NCBI RefSeq assembly: GCF_000426065.1
Contig: NZ_AUEQ01000008.1
Location: forward strand, 429,774-493,773
Direction: 5' to 3'
DNA: 64,000 bases
Source of the DNA: Mycobacterium sp. URHD0025
GTDB taxonomy: Bacteria; Actinomycetota; Actinomycetes; Mycobacteriales; Mycobacteriaceae
Shown: piece after piece, positions 44,565 to 54,338 of the stretch
Position numbering within the stretch: position 1 is the stretch's first letter
Layout of the letters: each line of letters begins with the position of its first letter
Notes under the pieces: generated by a model
What the model was told of the DNA's origin: nothing
The model's database searches: none
What the model saw: only the letters and a program-made list of their open reading frames with translations
Position numbers and translations under genes: made by a program

Positions 44565-45275
44565 ATGGCCCCCACGACAATCCCGCTGCTGCCCTGCACT
44601 GCACCGGAGCCGACCATCGAGTTCTATCGAGCCCTGGGTTTCGATACTTCCGCTCATCAGACGAAGCCCTATCTGCATCTGGCGTTCACGTTGGCCGGTA
44701 TCGACCTGCACTTCAAAGAGCCCGCGCCGGGACTGAACGCCGCCGACGAACTATCCGGCGGGTGTCTGGTCATGGTCGACGAAGTCGCCAGTCATCACGC
44801 TGCCTTCACCGCCGGCTTGCGGGCCCACTACGACCGACTGCCGGTGTCCGGGCTCCCGAGAATCCGGCGGTTGCGGCCCAGGCAGAGCCGGTTCTGCCTG
44901 TACGACCCGTCGGGCAACTGTGTGGTGTTCATCCGGCGCGACGAGGCGTCGATCACCTACGGCGGCTCACGGTTGCTGTCCGGACTGGCGAAAGCACTCG
45001 ACAACGTCGCCATCTTTCGGGACTTCAAGGAAGATGACGTGCTCGCGGCCCGGGCACTCGATACGGCGCTGAGCAGGTACCGCGACACCGCACCGCGAAT
45101 CGATCTGGCCAGGGCGCTGGCCGACCGGATCGAGCTCGCCATTGCTCTCGGCGACGACGAGACCGCCGATTCCGTTCGCGCCGAGCTGGATTCGATGTTC
45201 ATGACGCCGGCTGAGCGTGATGCGGTGGCACTTGAACTGCAAGCGATCACGGATCTTCAGCGGTGGCTGGCGTAG
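44565..45275 (+). CDS. VOC-like protein with C-terminal helical extension
   Basis: A 236-residue protein. Residues about 1-130 form a VOC/bleomycin-resistance-like unit (EPTIEFYRALGFDTS and FCLYDPSGNCVVFIRRDE). Residues about 140-236 are an Ala/Arg/Glu-rich helical extension (ALDTALSRYRDTAPRIDLARAL, LADRIELAIALGDDET) that is not part of the VOC fold. The substrate is unknown. The stop lies inside the start of a PadR regulator (13-bp overlap), so the pair is one unit and the VOC part may be the regulated product or a ligand-handling protein. Confidence 0.75.
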   Translation: MAPTTIPLLPCTAPEPTIEFYRALGFDTSAHQTKPYLHLAFTLAGIDLHFKEPAPGLNAADELSGGCLVMVDEVASHHAAFTAGLRAHYDRLPVSGLPRIRRLRPRQSRFCLYDPSGNCVVFIRRDEASITYGGSRLLSGLAKALDNVAIFRDFKEDDVLAARALDTALSRYRDTAPRIDLARALADRIELAIALGDDETADSVRAELDSMFMTPAERDAVALELQAITDLQRWLA

Positions 45276-45868
45276 CCGCGCCGACGGTCCGGTTGCTGGT
45301 CCTGGGCGTGGTGCGCATGCTCGGCGAGGCGCACGGTTACGCGGTGCACCAGGAGCTGATGTCGTGGCGCGTGGACACCTGGACGGCGGTCAAGCCACCG
45401 TCGATCTACCACGCGGTCAAACAGCTTGAGCGCGAGGACAAGCTACGGGCGGTGCGGTCGGAGGCCGGTTCTCGCGGGCCCGCCCGCACGGTCTATGCCG
45501 TCACCGACTCCGGGGACACCGAATTCTTCGGACTGCTGGAGGCCGCGCTGGTGAGTCCTGATATCGAAGAACTCGGAGCCGGCATCGCCTTCATGTGCAG
45601 CCTGCCGCGGCGTCGGGTCGCCGAATTGCTGGCTCGACAACTGACCGTCAGCCGCGAGATCACCGGGGAACTGCAGGCCATGAAGCCCCAGTGGCCCGAT
45701 CCCGAACAGCCCCCACACGCGCACCATCTGCTCGACCTGTGGAGTGGTGTGTTCGGGGCCAACGCGCGATGGACCGAGGCGATGCTGGGCCGAGTGCGGG
45801 CCGGCGAATTCAGGTTCGCCGGCGAAGCTCAAGGACCCGCATCGCCTTTCAAGCCCGGCATCACATAG
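45263..45868 (+). CDS. PadR-family transcriptional regulator
   Basis: A 201-residue regulator with the PadR winged helix: LLVLGVVRMLGEAHGYAVHQEL, PSIYHAVKQLERE and GPARTVYAVTDSGDTEF. The C-terminal region (Vir_C-like helices, about 95-180) mediates dimerisation. It is coupled to the VOC-like gene by overlap. Its 3' end overlaps the convergent TetR gene by 40 bp. PadR proteins respond to phenolic or toxic compounds; the ligand here is not known. Confidence 0.87.
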   Translation: MAGVAAPTVRLLVLGVVRMLGEAHGYAVHQELMSWRVDTWTAVKPPSIYHAVKQLEREDKLRAVRSEAGSRGPARTVYAVTDSGDTEFFGLLEAALVSPDIEELGAGIAFMCSLPRRRVAELLARQLTVSREITGELQAMKPQWPDPEQPPHAHHLLDLWSGVFGANARWTEAMLGRVRAGEFRFAGEAQGPASPFKPGIT

Positions 45869-46434
45869 CGCCGAACATGGGCCAGCACGGCGTCACCGTC
45901 GTTGGGGTCCAGCGTGTTGCCGGGTACGGTTGCCAGCGAGATCACCACTCGGGCAATCCATTCCGATGCCTCTGCAGTGTCGATGTCGCTGCGGACCTCA
46001 CTGCGATCGCGGGCAGCGACAACGTAACGCGACCAGAATTCTGCGAGGTCGGGGACCAAGCCCTGTACGCCGGCCCCTGCGCACGCGGCGAATTCCTCGG
46101 GTTCGTCGGTGCGGAGTTTCATCAACACCGCGCCGGGGTCGTCGTATGCCCGCAGGCCGTTGCCGACGCCCCAGGCCATCTGGCGATCCAGCCCGTCGAT
46201 CTGCTCGAGCATGGCATGCGCCTCCGACCAGAAGGTGTCGTTGAGGCGCACGATCACCGCGCCGAGCAGCGTCACCTTGTCCGGAAAGTGGCGATAGAGC
46301 CATCCGCGGGAAACGCCTGCGGCCTCGGCCACCTCGGAGACTGTGGTCGCCCGTATGCCCTTGGTTCGCAGACACTCCTCTGCGGCGTCGAGCAGTCGGT
46401 CGCGCACGCTGCGGGGGGTCGTGGTGCTGGTCAA
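45829..46434 (-). CDS. TetR-family transcriptional regulator
   Basis: A 201-residue TetR regulator. N-terminal HTH: RDRLLDAAEECLRTKGIRAT, VSEVAEAAGVSRGWLYRHFPDK (in part). The C-terminal ligand domain is generic. It is divergent from an acyl-CoA ligase gene with 132 bp between; the spacer has an ACAG-N10-CTGT palindrome. It is therefore a likely regulator of that ligase and of itself. Confidence 0.9.
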   Translation of the reverse strand: MTSTTTPRSVRDRLLDAAEECLRTKGIRATTVSEVAEAAGVSRGWLYRHFPDKVTLLGAVIVRLNDTFWSEAHAMLEQIDGLDRQMAWGVGNGLRAYDDPGAVLMKLRTDEPEEFAACAGAGVQGLVPDLAEFWSRYVVAARDRSEVRSDIDTAEASEWIARVVISLATVPGNTLDPNDGDAVLAHVRRYVMPGLKGDAGP

Positions 46435-46525
46435 CTGTCGTTTCTCCTGGACCTGGGGTGGACTGCGAGCGGATCAGGTACATGATTCTGCCAAGGACGT
46501 CTCTTGTCGTGCCACGCCATGGTAG

Positions 46526-46543
46526 ACAGTTTTGTCAATCTGT
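46526..46543. promoter_or_regulatory. Possible TetR operator upstream of the acyl-CoA ligase
   Basis: An 18-bp imperfect palindrome, ACAGnTTnnnnAAnCTGT, lies 24 bp before the ligase ATG in the divergent TetR/ligase spacer. 12 of 18 positions are symmetric. Confidence 0.35.
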
Positions 46544-46566
46544 TCACTAGCCTTGGGGATCATCGG

Positions 46567-48120
46567 ATGGCCGAAACGCTGCAGCAGTTGCTCCGCGAGC
46601 GCGAAAAAGTCGACACGGTCGCCGTCAAGTACGGCGAACGTACGTGGACCTGGCGCGAGCATATCGCCGAAGCGAAGGCCCAGGCGGCGACGTTGATCGG
46701 CATGACCGATCCGCAGCGTCCACTGCATGTCGGCACGCTGCTGGGCAACACGCCCGACATGCTCACCGCGCTGGCGGCGGCGGCGCTCGGCGGCTACGTG
46801 CTGTGCGGCATAAACAACACCCGTCGGGGCGATGCGCTGGCCCGCGATATCGCCCGGGTGGAGTGCCAGATCGTGCTCGTGGATCCGCAGCACCGTGAGC
46901 TGCTCGACGGTGTCGACCTTCCCGGCGTCACCGTCGTCGATGTGTCAGAGGCGGCGTGGTCACCGCAGGAACTCGTCCCGCATCGTGAGGTGGGGCCCGA
47001 TGACACCTTCATGATGATCTTCACTTCGGGGACCAGCGGCGAGCCCAAGGCCGTCGAGGTGGCGCATTCCATCGTGTTGTTCTCGGCCGCGGCGTTGGTG
47101 CAGCGCTACGGCCTCACCGAGGCGGACACCTGTTACCTGGCCATGCCGCTGTTCCACTCGAACGGTGTGTACGCGGGATGGGGTGTTGCGCTCGGATCCG
47201 GCGCGGCCATGGCACCCGCGCAGTTCTCGGCCTCCGGCTTCCTTCCGGACATCCGGCGCTACGGCGTCACGTACATGAACTACGTCGGCAAGCCGCTGGC
47301 CTATATCCTCGCCACTCCCGAGCAGGCCGACGATCACGACAACCCGCTGCGGGTGGCTTTCGGCAACGAGGCCGCCGACCGTGACATCGATGAATTCAGC
47401 CGCCGGTTCGGCTGCAGTGTGTGGGACGGTTTCGGCTCGACCGAACTGGCGATCATCATCACCCGCTCCGAAGGCACGCCGGCCGGCAGCGTCGGCCAGG
47501 GATTCCCGGGGGTCGCCATCTACGACCCGGAGACCGTCACCGAATGCGAGGTCGCGACATTCGACGACACCGGTGCCCTGGTCAACGCCGATGCCGCCAT
47601 CGGAGAGCTGGTCAACACCAACGGCAGCGGGATGTTCCGCGGCTACCACAACGATCAGGGCGCGACCGATGAACGGCTGCGGCACGGCATGTACTGGTCG
47701 GGGGACCTGGCCTACCGCGATGCCGATGGTTGGATCTACCTGGCCGGCCGCACCGCGGACTGGATGCGGGTGGACGGCGAGAACCTCACCGCGGCCCCGA
47801 TCGAGCGAATCCTGTTACGCCAGCCGGTGATCAGTCGCGTGGCGGTCTATCCGGTGCCCGACGAATTCGTCGGAGACCAGGTGATGGCGGCCATCGTGCT
47901 GCGCGACGGTCAGCGCCTCACACCGGACGGGCTCACCGAGTTCCTCGCCGCTCAGCCGGACCTTTCGCCAAAGGCCTGGCCACGGTACATCTGGCTCGCC
48001 GACGATCTGCCCAGCACCGCGACCAACAAGATCCTCAAGCGTGAGCTGGTGGCCCTCGGCGCCGATCCGGCCGGGCGGGTGCTGTGGAAGCGGGACGGCA
48101 CGGTCTACACGCAAATTTGA
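46567..48120 (+). CDS. AMP-dependent acyl-CoA ligase (FadD-type)
   Basis: A 517-residue adenylating enzyme (ANL superfamily) that activates a carboxylic acid to its acyl-CoA. A3 core: MIFTSGTSGEPKAVEVAH. A5: VWDGFGSTE. A7/A8: YWSGDLAYRDADGWIYLAGRTADWMRVDGEN (shortened). A10 Lys: TATNKILKREL. It resembles mycobacterial FadD1/FadD17-like ligases, but I cannot name the orthologue with confidence. ATG 46567 is chosen; an in-frame ATG at 46519 would extend it without a better ribosome-binding site. Regulated probably by the divergent TetR protein. Confidence 0.88.
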   Translation: MAETLQQLLREREKVDTVAVKYGERTWTWREHIAEAKAQAATLIGMTDPQRPLHVGTLLGNTPDMLTALAAAALGGYVLCGINNTRRGDALARDIARVECQIVLVDPQHRELLDGVDLPGVTVVDVSEAAWSPQELVPHREVGPDDTFMMIFTSGTSGEPKAVEVAHSIVLFSAAALVQRYGLTEADTCYLAMPLFHSNGVYAGWGVALGSGAAMAPAQFSASGFLPDIRRYGVTYMNYVGKPLAYILATPEQADDHDNPLRVAFGNEAADRDIDEFSRRFGCSVWDGFGSTELAIIITRSEGTPAGSVGQGFPGVAIYDPETVTECEVATFDDTGALVNADAAIGELVNTNGSGMFRGYHNDQGATDERLRHGMYWSGDLAYRDADGWIYLAGRTADWMRVDGENLTAAPIERILLRQPVISRVAVYPVPDEFVGDQVMAAIVLRDGQRLTPDGLTEFLAAQPDLSPKAWPRYIWLADDLPSTATNKILKRELVALGADPAGRVLWKRDGTVYTQI

Positions 48121-48170
48121 CGGAGCTGTCGCCGGCACCGGCCAGGGAATAGGCCCCGGTCGTCGGGCGT

Positions 48171-48200
48171 TTAGGAGGTTGGCGGTTGACCTGGCATAAT
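48171..48200 (+). promoter_or_regulatory. rpmE promoter
   Basis: TTAGGA (48171-48176) and CATAAT (48195-48200) separated by 18 bp. A leader of about 70 nt follows before the rpmE ATG. Ribosomal-protein leaders for L31 exist in Actinobacteria; whether this leader folds as one was not tested. Confidence 0.45.
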
Positions 48201-48276
48201 GGACCGCCGACCCTCGGTCCCGGTTCACGTCCATCCGAATTGCGGGCGACCCGGGCCAACGATTGAAGAGGAACCC

Positions 48277-48519
48277 ATGAAAACAGGCATTCATCCTGAG
48301 TATGTCGAGACCACGGTGCACTGTGGTTGCGGCAATACCTTCAGCACCCGTAGCACCAAGCAGAGCGGCCAGATCGTGGTCGAGGTCTGCTCGCAGTGCC
48401 ACCCGTTCTACACCGGCAAGCAGAAGATCCTCGACAGTGGCGGCCGCGTGGCCCGCTTCGAGAAGCGGTACGGCAAGCGCAAGCCTGCCGGCGATCAGGC
48501 TGCCGCAGCCGACAAGTAG
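48277..48519 (+). CDS. rpmE: 50S ribosomal protein L31 (zinc-binding form)
   Basis: An 80-residue ribosomal protein. It opens [20 protein letters not shown] and has Cys pairs CGC and CSQC, i.e. the zinc-containing (C+) form rather than the zinc-free YtiA-type paralogue. [20 protein letters not shown] is the conserved core (20 residues). Gene order rho-rpmE-prfA matches M. tuberculosis (Rv1297-Rv1299), with four accessory genes inserted between rho and rpmE here. Confidence 0.96.
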   Translation: MKTGIHPEYVETTVHCGCGNTFSTRSTKQSGQIVVEVCSQCHPFYTGKQKILDSGGRVARFEKRYGKRKPAGDQAAAADK

Positions 48520-48527
48520 CTACGTCA

Positions 48528-48570
48528 ACAGCGCCCGATCTGTCGCATTCGCGTCAGATCCGGGCGCTGT
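48528..48570 (+). terminator. Terminator/attenuator between rpmE and prfA
   Basis: ACAGCGCCCG-ATCTG pairs with CAGAT-C-CGGGCGCTGT (15 pairs, one bulged C), with a 12-nt loop, followed by TCTCGTTT. The U-tract is short, so it may be only partly terminating and reduce read-through into prfA. Confidence 0.65.
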
Positions 48571-48606
48571 TCTCGTTTCACGGCGGATTTCGGGAAGGAG
48601 CGAACA

Positions 48607-49689
48607 GTGACCGGCACTGATACGGCCCCGGCGATCGAGGCGTTGCTGGCTGAGCATGCCGACCTCGAGCGCCAACTGTCCGACCCCAACCTGCACGCCG
48701 ACGCCGCAGCTGCCCGGAAGGTGGGTCGGCGGTTCGCCCAGATCTCGCCCGTCGTCGGGACCTACCGCAAGCTGGAGACCGCCCGCGGTGACCTCGAGGC
48801 TGCCCGCGAACTCGCCGCCGACGACGCCAGCTTCGCCGCCGAGGTGGACGAGCTGAGCGCCAAGGTCGCCGAACTCGACGCCCAGCTGACCGATCAGTTG
48901 GCACCCCGCGACCCGCACGATGCCGATGACATCGTGCTGGAGGTCAAGTCCGGGGAAGGCGGGGAGGAATCGGCACTGTTCGCCGCTGACCTGGCCCGGA
49001 TGTACATCCGGTACGCCGAGCGTCACGGCTGGACCGTCACGGTGCTCGACGAGACGTGGTCGGACCTCGGCGGTTACAAGGACGCCACCATCACCATCGC
49101 GAGCAAGGGCGACTCGGCCGACGGCGTGTGGTCGCGGATGAAGTTCGAGGGTGGTGTGCATCGCGTTCAGCGGGTGCCCGTCACCGAATCCCAGGGCCGG
49201 GTGCACACCTCGGCCGCAGGCGTCCTGGTCTATCCCGAGCCCGAAGATGTCGAGGCTGTCCAGATCGACGAATCCGATCTGCGCATCGACGTCTACCGGT
49301 CCTCGGGCAAGGGCGGACAGGGCGTGAACACGACCGACTCCGCGGTGCGCATCACGCACCTGCCCACCGGCATCGTGGTCACGTGCCAGAACGAGCGGTC
49401 CCAGCTGCAGAACAAGGCCCGGGCCATGGTCGTGCTCGCCGCTCGGCTGCAGGCACTGGCCGAAGAGCAGGCGTCGGCCGACGCATCGGCCGACCGGGCC
49501 AGCCAGATCCGCACGGTGGATCGCAGTGAACGGATCCGCACCTACAACTTTCCCGAGAACCGGATCGCGGACCACCGCATCAACTTCAAGGCGCACAACC
49601 TCGACCAGGTGCTCGACGGGGACATGGACGCGCTGCTCGACGCGCTGGGCGCCGCCGACAAACAGGCCCGGCTGCAGCAGCAGGCATGA
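48607..49689 (+). CDS. prfA: Peptide chain release factor 1
   Basis: A 360-residue factor that releases peptides at UAA and UAG. GGQ motif at residues 236-238 ([17 protein letters not shown]). The stop-codon recognition tripeptide is PVT in VQRVPVTES, the RF1-type PxT. The acidic N-terminal coiled region and the central [12 protein letters not shown] segment are normal. GTG start after GGAAGGAGCGAAC. The end overlaps prmC (ATGA), so its methylating enzyme is coupled. Confidence 0.96.
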   Translation: MTGTDTAPAIEALLAEHADLERQLSDPNLHADAAAARKVGRRFAQISPVVGTYRKLETARGDLEAARELAADDASFAAEVDELSAKVAELDAQLTDQLAPRDPHDADDIVLEVKSGEGGEESALFAADLARMYIRYAERHGWTVTVLDETWSDLGGYKDATITIASKGDSADGVWSRMKFEGGVHRVQRVPVTESQGRVHTSAAGVLVYPEPEDVEAVQIDESDLRIDVYRSSGKGGQGVNTTDSAVRITHLPTGIVVTCQNERSQLQNKARAMVVLAARLQALAEEQASADASADRASQIRTVDRSERIRTYNFPENRIADHRINFKAHNLDQVLDGDMDALLDALGAADKQARLQQQA

Positions 49690-50531
49690 CACGCCTGCGG
49701 CAGGCGGTCGCGGCGGCAGCAGCACGGTTGGCCGCCGCCGGCATCGCCTCCCCGCGCATCGACGCCGAACTACTGGCCGCGCACGTCCTGGGTGTCGACC
49801 GCGGCCGGCTGATGTTTCTCGACGATCCCGATGAACGGTTCGAGCAGGCCTACGACGAGCTCGTCGCCGCCCGGTCTCGCCGGGTTCCCCTGCAACACCT
49901 GGTCGGGACCGCGCCGTTCGGCCCGTTGACACTCACGGTCGGGCCCGGCGTGTTCATTCCGCGCCCGGAGACCGAGGCGCTGCTCGAATGGGCCTGTGTA
50001 CGACAGCTTCCCGACAATCCGTTGATCGTCGACCTGTGCACGGGTTCGGGCGCGTTGGCGTTGGGGCTGGCCACCCGGTGGCCAGACGCCCGGGTGCTCG
50101 CCGTGGAGAACTCGCCCACCGCCCTGGAATTTGCCCGGCGCAACGCGGCGGGGACCCGTGTCGAGATACTGGACGCCGACGTCACCGCGCCCGGTCTGCT
50201 GCCCGAACTCGATGCCACGGTGGACCTGCTGGTCTCCAACCCGCCCTACATCCCGGAGGCCGCGGAACTGGAACCCGAAGTGGCCCAACATGATCCCGCA
50301 GTCGCGTTGTTCGGCGGCCCCGACGGGATGTCGGTGATCCGGCCGATCGTCGCGCTGGCCGCCCGCTGGTTGCGCGACGGGGCGTTATGCGCCGTCGAGC
50401 ACGACGACACCACGTCCGGGCTGTCGGTCGACACATTCGAGCGCGACGGGCATTTCACCGAGGTCACCGCGCGCCGTGACCTCGCAGGGCGACCCCGCTT
50501 TGTGACGGCGACCCGGATTGGGAGAAGCTGA
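49686..50531 (+). CDS. prmC: Release-factor glutamine methyltransferase PrmC (HemK)
   Basis: A 281-residue SAM-dependent enzyme that methylates the Gln of the release-factor GGQ motif. The N-terminal helical domain binds RF; the catalytic domain has [15 protein letters not shown] (SAM motif I) and NPPYIP at residues 185-190, the substrate-binding signature. ATG overlaps the prfA stop. Immediately followed, after 30 bp, by the Sua5-like gene, as in M. tuberculosis (Rv1300-Rv1301). Confidence 0.95.
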   Translation: MTRLRQAVAAAAARLAAAGIASPRIDAELLAAHVLGVDRGRLMFLDDPDERFEQAYDELVAARSRRVPLQHLVGTAPFGPLTLTVGPGVFIPRPETEALLEWACVRQLPDNPLIVDLCTGSGALALGLATRWPDARVLAVENSPTALEFARRNAAGTRVEILDADVTAPGLLPELDATVDLLVSNPPYIPEAAELEPEVAQHDPAVALFGGPDGMSVIRPIVALAARWLRDGALCAVEHDDTTSGLSVDTFERDGHFTEVTARRDLAGRPRFVTATRIGRS

Positions 50532-50561
50532 GTTGATGCGCGCACCGACCGGGGAGCCGAC

Positions 50562-51224
50562 ATGACCATCTTCGATTGCACCGACGCCGATCAGCGTGCG
50601 ACCGGTATCGCGTCAGCGATCAGCGCTGTCAAGGGTGGCCGCCTCGTGGTGATGCCGACCGACACCGTCTATGGCATCGGTGCCGACGCGTTCGACTCCG
50701 AGGCGGTAGGTGCGCTGCTGGCCGCCAAGGGCCGGGGCCGCAACATGCCGGTCGGGGTGTTCGTCGGTTCGTGGAACACCATCGATGGGCTGGTCTATTC
50801 GGTGCCCGCGGCCGCCCGCGAACTGATCCGCGCATTCTGGCCCGGTGCACTGAGTCTCGTGGTTACGCAGGCGCCGTCACTGCAGTGGGATCTCGGGGAC
50901 GCCAACGGCAGCGTCATGCTCCGGATGCCGCTGCACCCGGTGGCCATCGAGTTGCTGCGGGAGGTGGGTCCCATGGCACAGTCCAGCGCCAACGTCTCGG
51001 GCCGGCCCGCCGCGGTGACCGCGGCCGAGGCTCACGAGCAACTCGGCGACAAGGTCGAGGTCTATCTCGATGGTGGACCCGCCGAACAACAGGCCGCGTC
51101 CACCATCGTCGACCTCACCGGCGACCAGCCACGCATCCTTCGGACCGGCCCGATCAGCGCGGCGGACATCGCTAGGGTCGTCGGCGTGGAAACATCCACG
51201 CTCACAACAACACCTACGGAGTGA
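50562..51224 (+). CDS. Threonylcarbamoyl-AMP synthase (Sua5/YciO/YrdC family)
   Basis: A 220-residue protein that makes threonylcarbamoyl-AMP for the t6A modification of tRNA. YrdC domain: LVVMPTDTVYGIGADAF, LLAAKGRGRNMPVGVF, FWPGALSLVVTQAP and ANVSGRPAAVTAAEAHEQLG (20 residues). Length suits the single-domain YrdC/TsaC type rather than full Sua5. The M. tuberculosis equivalent is Rv1301. It ends 7 bp before the wecA start. Confidence 0.9.
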   Translation: MTIFDCTDADQRATGIASAISAVKGGRLVVMPTDTVYGIGADAFDSEAVGALLAAKGRGRNMPVGVFVGSWNTIDGLVYSVPAAARELIRAFWPGALSLVVTQAPSLQWDLGDANGSVMLRMPLHPVAIELLREVGPMAQSSANVSGRPAAVTAAEAHEQLGDKVEVYLDGGPAEQQAASTIVDLTGDQPRILRTGPISAADIARVVGVETSTLTTTPTE

Positions 51225-51231
51225 TCTCAGC

Positions 51232-52479
51232 TTGCTGCAGTACGGTTCACCGGTGATGTCGGCCGGTGACGCAGTGATCCCCGCAGTCAATACCGGCCTC
51301 CTCGCGCTGTCGGACCGGGGCGCCGGTGTGCCGCTCCGTGAGCTGGCTCTGGTCGGGCTGACGGCCGCCATCATCACCTACTTCGCCACGGGTTGGGTGC
51401 GTGTGGTGGCGATCCGGCTCGGCGCCGTGGCCTATCCCCGTGAACGCGATGTCCATGTGCACCCCATTCCGCGGATGGGCGGCCTGGCGATGTACATCGG
51501 GGTCGCCGCCGCGGTACTGCTGGCCTCTCAGCTGCCGGCATTGACCCGGGGATTCGTCTACTCGACCGGTATGCCGGCGGTGGTGGTGGCCGGCGGGCTG
51601 ATCATGGCCATCGGGCTGATCGACGACCGCTGGGGCCTGGATGCGCTGACGAAGTTCGCCGGGCAGATCACCGCGGCCAGCGTTCTGGTCACGATGGGTG
51701 TGGCGTGGAGCGTGCTCTACATCCCGTTCGGGGGAGTGGGCACCATCGTCCTCGACCAGGTGTCCTCGATCCTGCTGACGCTCGCGCTCACGGTGTCGAT
51801 CATCAACGCCATGAACTTCGTCGACGGGCTCGACGGCTTGGCGGCAGGCCTGGGCCTCATCACCGCCCTGGCCATCTGCGTGTTCTCGGTGGGGCTGCTG
51901 CGCGATCACGGCGGCGACGTCCTGTTCTACCCGCCGGCGGTGATCTCGGTGGTGCTCGCGGGTGCCTGCCTGGGTTTCCTGCCGCACAACTTCCACAAGG
52001 CCAAGATCTTCATGGGCGACTCCGGGTCCATGCTGATCGGTCTCATGCTGGGAGCGGCGTCGACGACGGCTGCGGGGCCGATCTCGCAGAACGCCTACGG
52101 CGCCCGCGACGTGTTCGCGCTGATGTCGCCGTTCCTGCTGGTGATCGCCGTGATGCTGGTGCCGGCGCTGGACACGTTGCTGGCCATCGTGCGGCGCACC
52201 CGGGCCGGCCGCAGCCCGCTCAGTCCCGACAAGATGCATCTGCATCACCGGTTGCTGCAGATCGGGCACTCGCATCGACGTGCCGTGCTGCTGATCTACC
52301 TATGGGTCGGAATCATCGCGTTCGGCGCGGCAGCGACGATTTTCTTCGATCCCCGCTATACCGGAGCGGTCGTCGCGGCGGCCATTCTGGTGGCGATCGT
52401 GGTGACTCTGATTCCGCTGTTGCAACGGGGAAGCGAAGCCTCCGAGGACGAGCGCGAAGCGAAGTACGACGAAAAGTAG
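51232..52479 (+). CDS. wecA: Decaprenyl-phosphate GlcNAc-1-phosphate transferase WecA (Rfe)
   Basis: A 415-residue polytopic membrane enzyme that puts GlcNAc-1-P on decaprenyl phosphate, the first step of the arabinogalactan linker. About 11 hydrophobic helices. Family motifs: RDVHVHPIPRMGG, NAMNFVDGLDGLAAGLG, KIFMGDSGSMLIGL and the HLHHRLLQIGHSHRR loop. Start TTG 51232 matches the M. tuberculosis Rfe (Rv1302) N-terminus LQYG by memory; GGAG lies 10 nt upstream. ATG 51256 is the alternative. Confidence 0.92.
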   Translation: MLQYGSPVMSAGDAVIPAVNTGLLALSDRGAGVPLRELALVGLTAAIITYFATGWVRVVAIRLGAVAYPRERDVHVHPIPRMGGLAMYIGVAAAVLLASQLPALTRGFVYSTGMPAVVVAGGLIMAIGLIDDRWGLDALTKFAGQITAASVLVTMGVAWSVLYIPFGGVGTIVLDQVSSILLTLALTVSIINAMNFVDGLDGLAAGLGLITALAICVFSVGLLRDHGGDVLFYPPAVISVVLAGACLGFLPHNFHKAKIFMGDSGSMLIGLMLGAASTTAAGPISQNAYGARDVFALMSPFLLVIAVMLVPALDTLLAIVRRTRAGRSPLSPDKMHLHHRLLQIGHSHRRAVLLIYLWVGIIAFGAAATIFFDPRYTGAVVAAAILVAIVVTLIPLLQRGSEASEDEREAKYDEK

Positions 52480-52614
52480 TAGGCCACGTTTAGGGGTGCC
52501 TACCATGTGTTAGGGTGCTGCCAGAACCCGAAAAACCTCGCGGGTTGCCGGCCCGGCCCATCGGTTCGACGAACCGTCAGGTGCCGATCCACGACCGACA
52601 AAGGGAGCTACCCC

Positions 52615-52749
52615 GTGGGTGATTCGAGCCCGCCCGCAGCCCTCCGATATTCTCGGCGGGAATGCACAGGGTTTTGCCAGGGGATAGCGGCCGTTGGCAT
52701 CTCCGTGGGTGCAGTTTTTCGTGACAGCGGGATTGGGGTGAAGCAGTGA
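52615..52749 (+). CDS. Candidate small ORF (44 aa) coupled to the atp operon
   Basis: An ORF starting GTG at 52615, preceded by the strong ribosome-binding site AAGGGAG (52601-52607). Its TGA overlaps the GTG of the AtpI-like gene (GTGA). It encodes [17 protein letters not shown]... with two Cys and no clear domain. Third-position GC is only 27 of 44 codons, low for this genome, so it is either a regulatory upstream ORF or chance. A hairpin (52562-52576) lies just ahead. Confidence 0.4.
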   Translation: MGDSSPPAALRYSRRECTGFCQGIAAVGISVGAVFRDSGIGVKQ

Positions 52750-53192
52750 CGACGCCAGCGCAAGACGCGCCGTTGGTGTTCCCGTCGGTGGCCTTCCGGC
52801 CGCTGCGTCTCCTGATCGTTTGCGTCGTTCTGACCGCGCTGGCCGTCGTGGCCGCCGGATTCACCGGACACATTTTCTTCGGCGTCTTCTTCGGTGTCGG
52901 CCTGGCCCTCGGCTTGGTCAACGCCTTGCTGGTGCGCCGGGCCGTCGAATCGATCACGGCCGAAGACCACCCGCTGAAGAAGAAGATGGCCGTGAACTCC
53001 GCGAGTCGGTTGCTGATCATCACCGCGATCGCGCTCGGCATCGCATTTGTCTTCAAAACCTCGGGCGGCATCGCGGTGCTGTTCGGGCTGGCGATTTTCC
53101 AGGCTCTGCTGGTGATGAGCACCAGCATCCCCGTGCTGCGGAAGATCCGCTCGAACGGCCTGGATGTCTTGGATACGGAATCGAAGGGTTGA
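52746..53192 (+). CDS. AtpI-like membrane protein (Rv1303-like)
   Basis: A 148-residue membrane protein with four hydrophobic helices, starting [19 protein letters not shown] as in M. tuberculosis Rv1303. AtpI-type proteins help assemble the c-ring. It is the first established gene of the ATP synthase operon. GTG start overlaps the small upstream [23 protein letters not shown] lies in the last hydrophobic region. Confidence 0.88.
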   Translation: MTTPAQDAPLVFPSVAFRPLRLLIVCVVLTALAVVAAGFTGHIFFGVFFGVGLALGLVNALLVRRAVESITAEDHPLKKKMAVNSASRLLIITAIALGIAFVFKTSGGIAVLFGLAIFQALLVMSTSIPVLRKIRSNGLDVLDTESKG

Positions 53193-53202
53193 GCTGACCT
53201 AT

Positions 53203-53979
53203 ATGTCTCAGACGACGACCGTGCTCGCTGCCGAAGAGGGTGGCGCCGCCATCCACGTCGGCCACCACACGATGGTGTTCGAGCTGTTCGGGATGACGTT
53301 CAACGGTGACACCATCCTGGCCACCGCGGTCACCGCGGTGATCGTGATCGCGCTGGCATTCGTGCTTCGCGCGATGGTCACCTCGACCGGCGTGCCGGGC
53401 GGTGTGCAGCTGTTCTGGGAGGCCCTGACCATCCAGATGCGCGGCCAGATCGAGGCCGCGATCGGCATGAAGGTCGCGCCGTTCGTGCTGCCGCTGTCGG
53501 TGACGATCTTCGTCTTCATCCTGGTGTCCAACTGGTTGTCTGTGCTGCCGCTGCAGTACGGCGGACCCGACGGCGCAGCGGCCGAGTGGTACAAGCCGCC
53601 GGCCTCCGACATCAACTTCGTGCTCGCGCTGGCCCTGTTCGTGTTCGTCTGCTACCACGCGGCCGGCATCTGGCGGCGCGGCATCATCGGCCACCCGGTC
53701 AAGGTGCTCAAGGGGCACGTCCCCGCGCTGCTGCCGATCAACATCGTCGAGGAACTCGCCAAGCCGATCTCGCTGGCCCTCCGTCTTTTCGGCAACATCT
53801 TCGCCGGCGGCATCCTCGTTTCGCTGATCGCGATGTTCCCCTGGTACATCCAGTGGGCACCCAACGCGATCTGGAAGACCTTCGACTTGTTCGTCGGCCT
53901 GATCCAGGCCTTCATCTTCTCGCTGCTGACGATCCTGTACTTCAGCCAGTCGATGGAGTTGGACCATGACGAGCACTGA
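53203..53979 (+). CDS. atpB: ATP synthase subunit a
   Basis: The 258-residue membrane subunit that forms the two proton half-channels against the c-ring. The essential Arg is in [20 protein letters not shown] (20 residues), the aArg210 equivalent. Other marks: [14 protein letters not shown] and [20 protein letters not shown] 53203 is chosen; the N-terminus is soluble as usual in mycobacteria. It acts in the plasma membrane. Confidence 0.96.
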   Translation: MSQTTTVLAAEEGGAAIHVGHHTMVFELFGMTFNGDTILATAVTAVIVIALAFVLRAMVTSTGVPGGVQLFWEALTIQMRGQIEAAIGMKVAPFVLPLSVTIFVFILVSNWLSVLPLQYGGPDGAAAEWYKPPASDINFVLALALFVFVCYHAAGIWRRGIIGHPVKVLKGHVPALLPINIVEELAKPISLALRLFGNIFAGGILVSLIAMFPWYIQWAPNAIWKTFDLFVGLIQAFIFSLLTILYFSQSMELDHDEH

Positions 53980-54008
53980 GCACGACAAACCGGATTACTG
54001 AGCTCTAA

Positions 54009-54329
<321 letters not shown>

Positions 54330-54338
54330 TCCATCAGC

